Shown here in pieces: positions 56,411 through 64,000 of a stretch of 64,000 bases of DNA. Position numbers and translations under genes: made by a program. The notes below the pieces were generated by a model that searched no databases, was not told where the DNA came from, and saw nothing but the letters and a program-made list of their open reading frames with translations. The DNA lies in the NCBI GenBank assembly GCA_021234155.1, contig JAJEKV010000002.1, positions 28,574,262 through 28,638,261 of the forward strand, written 5' to 3'. Source of the stretch: Isoetes taiwanensis (Eukaryota > Streptophyta > Lycopodiopsida > Isoetales > Isoetaceae). Positions within the stretch are counted from its first letter, which is position 1. Each line of letters opens with the position of its first letter.

Positions 56411-58109
56411 CTCCCCCTCATGCCAACACTTGAACTCCCAAAATATGGCGTAATTCATCAAAGCGAAAGCACGCCAATGGTTTGATAAATATATCGCAAC
56501 TTTGTGTTTGATGCGTACAAACTCCAACTTAATCTTTCGCTTCTTTACTACTTGACGTATAAAATGATGGCGTATAGCAATATGCTTTGTTCTATAGTGG
56601 TACACAGGATTCTTCGCACAATATTTTTGTTGGTTCTATTTGTTTCATAAAAATACTTTTCATAAGTCTTCGCATCCATACCACTTCTCTTGCAAAGACT
56701 TTGAGACCGCTATATACTGCTCACCGGTGATGATAATGCCATCGCGATTCTTGGCGTTTACATCTCCATGAAATCAAACTTCCACCATCAAGAAAAACGC
56801 CCATACCACTAGTGGATCTTCTAGTATCAATGTCATCGGCCCAATGCATCGAGTATACTAACAACTTTTGTCCACCATGAAGTACTAAACCATAATCAAT
56901 AGTACCTTTCAAATACCGAAGAACGCGGCTTAGCAGCTTGCCAATGTTGAGAACCACGGGTTCGGACCGGCACCGCTAAGATATCCTGTTGCAAAAGCAA
57001 TATCTGGTCTAGTGTTCAATGCAAGGTACATCAATGCTCCAATCAAGCTTTGATCATACTCCCCCTGCGTTTTAGGTCTCATCTGCATAGATAAGATAGT
57101 ACCTGGTACAATTGGTGTTGCCACAGGTTTGCAAGTCTGCATTCTAAATTTCTCCAACATCTTTTCAACATATCCATGTTGGCTCAATTTGACTTTACCT
57201 TGATCTCGATCAATCTCTACCTTCATGCCAAGGTAATGATGTATATAACCTTGATCTGTCATTTGAAATCGCTTACTTAACATATTTTTCACAAAATCCA
57301 CATATTGCCGTGAATTCCCAACAATGAGACTGTCATCAACATGAATCCCAATAAAACATACTGCATCAGTTGCTTCTCGCCATTTAGCAGCATCCTTCGA
57401 TTTCATTGCCTCCTTGTATGATATTGGCTCAGTTACTAGAAAACATGCACTAGTGACTTCTTCTTGGGGTTCACCAGGTTTCCAAAGCATCTTTGATGGT
57501 TGCTTTGTCCGCTTGCCACGACCATACAATTCAGGATCATATAACTGTTCAGGTACATCACGCCGCTTTCTTTGAACATCACGGTGCAAGTACGCGTGGT
57601 ACATCACCATCAACATCTTCGAAAGTACACCATCATGCTCATCACCATCTTCAAATTCAATCTCCAATGGCTTGGTATTAGACTGCACATCCATCCAATC
57701 CACAGGAATCCATTCTTCATCAATTTTGCTTATTGAAGTTGGATCGCTCCTATACAATCGTGTCTCATCAAAGATTACATTGCGTGATATGTGAATATTC
57801 CTCTTCCTTGGATTATACAAGCGATAACCTTTGGATTCTTCAGAATATCCAACTAGATAGTACTCCTCACTTTTTGGCATCCAACTTTCTTGATCATCAT
57901 CCGGAACAAAACTATAAGATAAACACCCAAAAGAACGTAAGTGTTTGACTCGCTTTTACCACTCCAAACTTCTTTCGGAATTTTATCCGGTCCGGCGGAT
58001 GTGGAAATTCGATTTTGCACATAACAAAAGTTGTGTTCACCGCTTCAAAAGAGAGAGAGGTAAACCCGGATAACCACAACATACTCGCGTCTTTGCTTCA
58101 ACCAATGTT
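56411..58109 (-). pseudogene. copia-2 integrase tail, RT and RNase H
   Basis: A 316-codon open frame (57880-56930) starts in the integrase-RT linker (YLVGYSEESKGYRLYNP), passes SYKEAMKSKDAAKWREATDA and then reads straight into GIHVDDSLIVG. The RT part between (motif A, normally over 100 residues) is missing without loss of frame. It continues with TDQGYIHHYLGMKVEIDRD and LIGALMYLALNTRPDIAFA. RNase H (VLRYLKGTIDYGLVLHGG, RRSTSGMGVFLDGGSLISW) lies at 56957-56721, and its tail (CDIFIKPLACFRFDELRHIL) runs to the LTR. Confidence 0.85.
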
Positions 58110-58112
58110 CTA

Positions 58113-58620
58113 CACTACTACGTGAGCGGGCTATTAGCGGCGTCGTTAGTGACGTCACATCGACGTATTAGAGGCGTCGGACGTCGCATGAAGACGTCTT
58201 TGCAAATGTTGCACGGACGTTGCAAATGACGCCGCTACAAGATTCGCCGAGGCGGCGTCACGTCGCAGTGAAACGTGGTTTTGCGGCGTCCTCGGCGTCG
58301 CCGTACGCGTTGTTAATCACGCCGCTACGACGTTCTAATCTCGTTATCTTTTCGTCACCCATGAAGCGTTGTTTTCGGCGTGCATGCAACATGTTTGCAA
58401 CGCCCAAGACGTCGGTAACGCCCTCCACACGTTCTTATCTCGTTGCTTACATCGCCGCAAAGGCGTTGTTTACGACGTATTTGGCAAGCGGTGCGCAACG
58501 CACAAGGCGTCGGTATAACGCCCTTCATACGCCGTTCCAACGTTGTTATCTCGTTGTTTGCACGCCGCAAATGAAACGCCCACATCAATGGCAATGATTT
58601 CATTTTTAAAATAACCCTTG
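58113..58620. repeat. CACTA subterminal repeats, left
   Basis: CpG-rich region full of GACGTCGCA and AACGCC motifs. Units beginning ACGTT(C/G)T(A/T)ATCTCGTT start near 58330, 58430 and 58540, a period of about 100-110 bp. Subterminal motif arrays bind the transposase partner in this superfamily. Confidence 0.7.
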
Positions 58621-59019
58621 CCAATATCAATGGTTCGCGTCGATTGTCAAGCCTTTTCTTCATATCGGTCTGCAGTAACCAGAAAGGGATTTGAACCCCA
58701 ATAATTCCAAGAACTCAAGAACATGGATTTGAACCCCGTTATTCTAGGATATCATGAAGAACGGGATTTATGCTTCCCTATAAATGGAATAATTCGGGCA
58801 TCTAGAATAGAAGCTTGATGTGTTTAACACGGACATTTAATCGAAGTCAATTTTAGGATCTTTGCGGTTAAGCTTATACAATGAGAGTTGAAGTGCCGCA
58901 AACATATAAAAGTTCTTGGAAAAAACCTAAATAAAGACACTCAATCTGTCTCAAAATCTGTCTCAATAATGCAACGAATATTTCATTCTCATCTTTGCAT
59001 GGCGACTTGACAATCTAAG

Positions 59020-59439
59020 AAAGACTAAAGCTCTGTCATTTAAAGGCTGAAGATCCTTGATATCATCCGTGGCAAGGAGCCCAACAATGTCATCTTCCTT
59101 AAGTAGAAGATGGTCGCTGTCATTGAACGAACTTCGGTCGCATATTTTGAGTAGACAATCAAATCCCCAACTATAGACAACAATGTAAGTCGGGGCTAGA
59201 ACCATTTTTAACAACGAAAATTTTTTGCAAGGCAGCGTTTTAAATTATCAACGACCATGTAAAAGAACAATCACCTTTAAAGCAGGCTCAAGCTTTTTGT
59301 CACCAACTGTTTTTCCATCACCAACGGCAACTACTTCGCTTTGAGTTGTGGTTGGTAACAAGGTTCCTCCAGAAGTCTTTTCCTCGACTATTTGTCTTTT
59401 CACTAAAACCCCATCACCAAGGGGCTTAAGGGTTTTAAA
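59020..59439 (-). pseudogene. Captured fragment of chloroplast chaperonin CPN20
   Basis: Two exons on the minus strand. 59439-59275, after TTGCAG, reads FKTLKPLGDGVLVKRQIVEE and EVVAVGDGKTVGDKKLEPAL up to a GTGATT donor. After an intron of about 104 bp, 59170-59020 (after CTATAG) reads NDSDHLLLKEDDIVGLLATD and DIKDLQPLNDRAL. This is the first GroES-like domain and the start of the second in plant CPN20, co-chaperone of plastid Cpn60. Five residues are missing before EVVAVG and one frame shift lies in exon 2. Retained intron borders show capture from DNA, not from mRNA. The second domain is absent. Confidence 0.9.
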
Positions 59440-61911
59440 CTGCAAGGGAACATCAAGTGCACATCAACGGCCATAAATCTCCAACTACATCCTAAGCTAC
59501 AAGCAAGCATCCTAAGCTACAAGCAAGCACTGTTAATCGAAGCTGCTTATCCATGAAGTTTAGCAGTCATTAAATCAGAAAGCAACCTGAATTAAATTAG
59601 CCATACAATGCCCTGGTTCTTGCAGACCACACAGCTATAACAATTGTCAGGTTTCTAATCACATATAGACCCATATATTACTGCATTCTAGATCCATATA
59701 TTCGCATTCTAGTGCATTTAAGTAAGAATCGCTTCTATTAAGTAGGATTGGGCAGGTTCTCTTTTCTAAAATTTGCAAATTAATAGTTACCAGAAAAGGG
59801 AGCTCATTTCTGCTCTTTTGGCCAGGATAACCTTGGCTACAATCCCTTGGAGCGAAGAAGGAAAGATCCCCTTTTTCTTCGTTACTATGTGGACAATAAG
59901 AAGTTAGATAGCACTCCAAACTTAAAACTGACCTCGGCAAACCAGAATTTCGCTCATCCAAGACATCCGAAAAGCGTAAAGTAGAAGGCTAAGTTACAAG
60001 TGAAATATTCATGTAAATCTTTGGAATAAAAATTTTCGTATACAATGTATAGAACAAGCAAGGGTCTTACCACAGTGCTCCTGATGTGGATACCTGAGAG
60101 TCGAATGTATAGATTGTGCTGGTATTGTAAATCTAAATGGGCTTAGAACAGGGCTACTTGCATTATCTCCCTACAACCGCCACAACTAAAGACGTACGTA
60201 AAAGCGTTGGAAAATGGTTCGTGTCATGAACACTAATTACCATGAAGTCTCATATGGAAAAGAGAATCAAACAATAGAAAATATAACCTTTTCAAAAATC
60301 GGAAGAATCATGCATCTCGATCTTTATATGCTCGTTGCATCCATACGTAAGATTATAGCACATTTGACATTTAGAACAATGATTCAAGCAAAGCATGCCT
60401 TATTATGAGAAAGAATCGTTGAACATAATCATCTTGCTTTGAATCTCTTTGTGCAAAATCCTTGTGTTTTGTTACCTTATAATGTCACTTAAAACCTGAG
60501 CAGAATCGCCTTTGCTATTTTTGTATGCCTTCAAGCCGTTGCCATCTCCATTCGGGCGGACCTACGGAAGAAATGAAGCCCTAAATCCATTTGAACCTTA
60601 GCAAGTCAGAATCTGCCGTTGAAGAAAATAAAGTGGAGAAATTCGTTCAATAAGCGGAAAAGAAAATAAACCGAAAAGAAGGATCTTCATCTTAGGAAAA
60701 TCATCTTGAGCTCTCAACCCGGTGGCAGACGCAAGGTTAAAGCGCTTTATCTGTCTTAAGAACCCGCCTCCTTTCTTAGCCCTAATTTTTTCCCTCCATC
60801 TCTTTCTCAACCGTGGCCTTCGATCCATCTCCACCGACAATCTTAGCCCTCGGATATTTTTTGGGGTTTTCCTTAGCTACGGAAATTAATTTAATTGCAC
60901 CCCAACATTATCCCATAAGCCATGCACATGTTGTGGCAGGTAAAGTACTAGGTAATGCATGGCTGGAAGGCAAACCACTAGCAGAAAATTCCGCTCGCTC
61001 CAACATCCGCATAGGCTTATTTGTGGTAAAGTATAGGGGAACCTACGTTAGGAGAAGTGTTTCTGGAGGAAACCTGGAGTCAGGGAGCTCCAGTCTAATT
61101 TGGTTCTGTGCAGGTGTCGGTATGGCCATGTGGATGAGATGGGGATCGTCCAGTTTGATTTCGTTGGTTCTGCAGTGGAGACCTGAGGTTTTTTGGCAGA
61201 CAATGCCTTAGCAACATTACAAAAGTTTAGAAGCCAACTTTACGATACCGAAGCCAATTCTTAAGTCCTAAAACGGCCATAGGCTTAATGAAGGCAACAA
61301 GCTTCGGGCGGACAGTGGTCGCCCAATTCACTTAAAACCAAGCCTTTGCCTTTGCTTGTGCCTATACGTGTCCTCCACTTTGCCTTTGCCTTAGACACGA
61401 TACAAGCAAAGGCAGAGATGATGAACATCCTTCCCTATTGCCACTCCAAACCAATTCAATTTAATTTCCATTGCCACTCCAAACCAAGAATTAAAATATG
61501 TGGTCATAAAACAACTTTCATGCAACATATAGTTATAGATCAAGCATGCCCTTTATTGTGAATTGTTCCTCGAGAGATGGTGCAATCGATCCACATTTTT
61601 TTTGGTGGTTAAGATGTTTATGTGTACAAGAATTGAGAGAAGTGGCATTCTTTGCAAGGGGTCATGGGTGTTATAGAAGGTAGGAATAAACCCACAATTA
61701 CGGTTGTCGTGTCTCAATGCAATTAGACACTGCCAAAGTAATTGGTCTTGCGTAATGAAAAGAGCAAGGGAATACTACCAGATTATGCTTTAATTCAAGA
61801 AATAAATATAGCAACATGCACAAAAAAGCAAAATAGATGCAAACATGTTGGTAATAAGGGTTAAATTAGAGGAAGCAAAATCAAAAGCACAGCCTCTAGG
61901 AAATACAGAAG
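59440..61911. other. CACTA interior, unassigned
   Basis: May hold further captured 5' parts of the CPN20 gene. Minus frame 60840-60598 reads MSVEMDRRPRLRKRWREKIR, and plus frame 60813-61211 reads PTILALGYFLGFSLATEINL; neither is recognised. A 20-bp unit (CATCCTAAGCTACAAGCAAG) is tandemly repeated at 59488-59527. Confidence 0.35.
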
Positions 61912-62454
61912 CTACAAATCGAGTCGTCCATGTGGAAAATATGTTTTAGAAGTAGTGTGGATTTTCTTCTTAAACGAGTGAAGCAAGGATCCATCAGTGT
62001 CATCTACAGGCTCATCCTCGGGCAAACTTGCATGTTCAAAAGTATCAGAGGGAAGCAATGGGAAATGGCGAACCATCTTCTCAGGTACGTTCTTACCTTG
62101 CACATCATTTTTGTACCTAGAGGCATTGCACACCATACAATGCGTAGTTTTGCTAAATGTTTCAGGAGGATAGAAGATCATGCAATCATTTGGACATGCA
62201 TGAATGCTCTTGTAACCAAGGCCAGTTGCCTGAATAATCTTCTTCACATCATCTCCATGACTGGGTAAACTCGTGACGTCGCATGTGTTACGACAGACGT
62301 TGAACATACAACGTGTCACGTCGCACATGCAACGCGACGTCGCATGAACTACGTCGGACGTTTCATATGCGACGTCGCATTGTATAAACGACGTTACAGG
62401 TTGCCCATGCGACGTGGCGCGTTGCAATTCCGACGTGGTGCGTTGCTGTTGCAA
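61912..62454 (-). pseudogene. CACTA TNP2-type transposase fragment
   Basis: The minus frame reads QATGLGYKSIHACPNDCMIF, HCMVCNASRY and PEKMVRHFPLLPSD, which is the IHACPNDC..CxVCxxSRYK..P.K..(R/Y)FPL(I/L)PR signature of En/Spm TNP2 transposases. Only this N-terminal segment is left. The first third of the frame (to about 62270) is translated subterminal repeat. Confidence 0.88.
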
Positions 62455-62626
62455 CGTAGGCCATTGCGACGTCTGCCTGGACGTTTGTAATGCGACGTGG
62501 CACGTCGCACATGCGACGTCGTGAAAAAATCTTAGCGACGTTTTAAGAACGCGCGATTATTTTGCGACGTCGACGTTTGCCGTACGTCGCAAACTGACGT
62601 CGTTAATAGCTCGTTCTCTAGTAGTG
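62270..62626. repeat. CACTA subterminal repeats, right
   Basis: Dense GCGACGT/ACGTCGC motifs in both orientations up to the terminal CACTACTA. Confidence 0.75.
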
Positions 62627-63183
62627 CTATTCTTACGTTCTGCAACTCCATTTTGTTGAGGTGTACCTGGACACGTATACTCACGTTTGATTCCATGAGA
62701 AGCACAAAACTCCTGGAACTCTCTTGATATGTACTCACCACCACGATCAGATCTCAAGCATTTGATCTTTTTTCCAATCAAGTTCTCTGCCCATGCTTTA
62801 TATTGCTTGAAAACTCCAAAAACTTCATCCTTAGTGCTCAGGAAATAACATTTGCATTTCCTGCTAAAATCGTCAATGAAAGTTACAAAGTATAACTTTC
62901 TACTCAAAGAAGAAACCTGCATGGGTCCAACAACATCAGAATGAACAAGCTCCAATACTTCACTAGTTTTCCTTTCAGAGTCTTTGAAAGGCAAAACATG
63001 CATCTTTCCAAGCATGCATCCTGAACAAACACCAATCTTAGTTTCATGCCCACAACTAAGATCTGCTACTAATTGATTCTTCACCATATGTTGGATCGTG
63101 GCCACATTCAAATGTGCCAACCTACGATGCCAAAGTTCAAGTTGAGAAGCAGGAGGTTTTGCTACAAGACTCAACAAGCACAC
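62627..63183 (-). pseudogene. copia-2 integrase, N-terminal part
   Basis: Reads LELWHRRLAHLNVATIQHMV (GAG-pre-integrase), CSGCMLGKMHVLPF, ELVHSDVVGPMQVSSLSRKL, TFIDDFSRKCKCYFL, IKCLRSDRGGEYISREFQEF and PGTPQQNGVAERKN, up to the CACTA insertion. All D,D,E positions of the core are present (D of HSDV, D of RSDRG, E of NGVAERKN-proximal helix). Confidence 0.92.
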
Positions 63184-63330
63184 ATGAAGAATGACTCAGT
63201 GGAAGAGTACCGAAAGTCCATCAAAGGGCCGATAGCTCAGTGGTAGAGTATTTGGTTTGAAGCAAGAGGTCCTGGGTTCAATCCCCAGCCTGTCCACCCA
63301 ATCATAGAAGGTTCATTTCTCAACAAACAC
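63180..63330 (+). repeat. tRNA-like sequence, copy 2
   Basis: A 71-nt unit (63226-63296) has TAGCTCAGTGGTAGAG (A box), a 4-bp D stem, a perfect CTGGG/CCCAG T-stem with TTCAATC loop, and acceptor pairing of 5/7. The anticodon stem has a mismatch and the loop reads TGA. A second half-unit (GACTCAGTGGAAGAG) precedes it. It is best seen as a tRNA pseudogene or SINE head; it is the inverted relative of 55840-55960. Confidence 0.6.
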
Positions 63331-64000
63331 AACTTCCGACATCTCTGTTTCCCAAACCTATAGCCGCCATAAGTCGCTATGGGTTAACGGACTGCTCCTC
63401 CCTTTTATACCAAAACAAAGAGGTCTCGAGATCATTCCAGAAGCCTCCAGACGTTCCGGTTACCTTCCAGAAAATCCCCTGACACTTGACACTGCAGCTT
63501 CTAGAAACGCCTCGTCCTGCAATCTTCTAGTAGCTTCCACGAACTATTCAAAAATTTAGGCTCAATCTTTATCTATGGAACATTCCAGAAACTGCCCCAT
63601 TATAATTATATGTTAGAGATTACTTGTGGCTTAAACGTAAATACGTGGCGGGGGAGGGGGGAACATTTACACGTGTTGATTATCTAAAAGGACTTCCACT
63701 AACATAATCTATGGAAATCTAGGGTGTAGATTGAGGTGGATTTGTGTGAGATCTATTTTGAATATTTGGTGTGGATTAGGATAGATTTGGTTTATGATAT
63801 CGATTTTCAATAATTATATCTGTGATTGAGTTTTTTTATATATGTGGTTTAGAATGCAAGTACATCCGCAAAATATTAGTCTTTGATTAGTGACATGTGT
63901 AAAGAGACTTCCGTCCCATAAATAAAAGACGTTCCTAGCATTTCATCACATTGAAATATATGGATTATTAGTTGTGAGTTTTTCGTCCTTGCTTCATTCC
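63331..64000. other. No gene recognised
   Basis: AT-rich sequence with no frame or element that I can support. Confidence 0.5.

Larger units (their letters stand above)
58113..62626 (-). mobile_element. CACTA (En/Spm) transposon carrying host gene exons (Pack-CACTA)
   Basis: 4514 bp. Left end CACTACTACGTGAGCG; right end, read inwards, CACTACTAGAGAACGAG; both continue GCTATTA.CG.CGTC. The 3-bp duplication CTA (58110-58112, 62627-62629) is typical of CACTA. Removing the element and one CTA restores the copia-2 integrase frame across its conserved ERKNR motif. Inside are a TNP2 fragment, CPN20 exons and long GC-rich subterminal repeats. It has no complete transposase, so it depends on an autonomous relative. 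Confidence 0.93.
56411..63183 (-). mobile_element. Ty1/copia retrotransposon copia-2, truncated
   Basis: Minus-strand element with GAG-pre-integrase and integrase (63183-62627), RT and RNase H (58112-56411) and a 3' LTR at 56182-56410. Its integrase is split by a CACTA transposon. gag and the 5' LTR are missing; the sequence stops at about 63183 against tRNA-like DNA. It is dead. Confidence 0.88.

Noticed and set aside
58113-58620. CRISPR-like spaced repeats
   Set aside because: Units are diverged, of unequal length and sit at a CACTA end; plant nuclear context.
60813-61211. 132-codon plus frame inside the CACTA element
   Set aside because: No family recognised, and it runs opposite to TNP2 and CPN20; kept only as unassigned interior.
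63226-63296. Functional tRNA gene
   Set aside because: Acceptor stem pairs only 5 of 7, the anticodon stem has a mismatch, and the anticodon TGA would need a long variable arm that is absent.

Overview
The window looks like nuclear DNA of a land plant. It holds a PLS-type pentatricopeptide repeat gene, spliceosomal-type exon borders, decayed copies of plant housekeeping genes (exosome MTR3/RRP41L, chloroplast chaperonin CPN20, an FCP1/NIF-type HAD domain) and many plant transposable elements. The PPR style and long chromovirus LTRs fit a fern or other seed-free plant with a large genome, but that placement is inference. Most of the 64 kb is mobile-element DNA; only the PPR gene at 37.4-39.3 kb has a long intact frame that looks like a host gene.

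Layout. 0-1.3 kb: frame-broken DUF7869-type protein (minus). 1.3-11.2 kb: degenerate, probably multi-exon coding sequence with two copies of a TATA-box block, an acidic Glu-rich frame, a near-perfect 38-bp hairpin, a 31-bp minisatellite built on a CACGC..GCGTG palindrome, and a broken FCP1-like HAD exon. 11.3-19.3 kb: a three-level nest, a LINE fragment split by a Ty1/copia element (306/310-bp LTRs, GTGTA duplication), itself split in its RNase H region by a 2.3-kb hAT-like element. 19.8-32.7 kb: a Crypton-like tyrosine-recombinase gene in two halves, separated by a long LINE (ORF1, EN-RT ORF2, poly-A), an unrecognised two-exon gene and an intronless MTR3 pseudogene. 33-43.5 kb: mostly unassigned AT-rich DNA, the PPR gene and a decayed PPR relative. 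43.6-53.9 kb: a complete Ty3/gypsy chromovirus (minus strand) with 2.7-2.9-kb LTRs, GTTGA duplication, PBS, PPT, gag, PR, RT, RH, integrase and chromodomain. 55.8-63.3 kb: a damaged second copia element whose integrase is split by a 4.5-kb CACTA transposon (CTA duplication) that carries a TNP2 fragment and part of a CPN20 gene (Pack-CACTA). Inverted tRNA-like sequences lie at both edges of this last block.

The two LTR pairs disagree with each other mainly at CTG/CAG sites, one copy reading CTG where the other reads CG, CCG or ACG. This is the CHG methylation context of plants, so some frame breaks reported here, especially in transposons, may be sequencing errors rather than mutations. Three observations stand out: the CACTA element with captured chaperonin exons, the intron-bearing Crypton-like recombinase split by later insertions, and the chromovirus LTR that carries its own open frame of about 127 codons.
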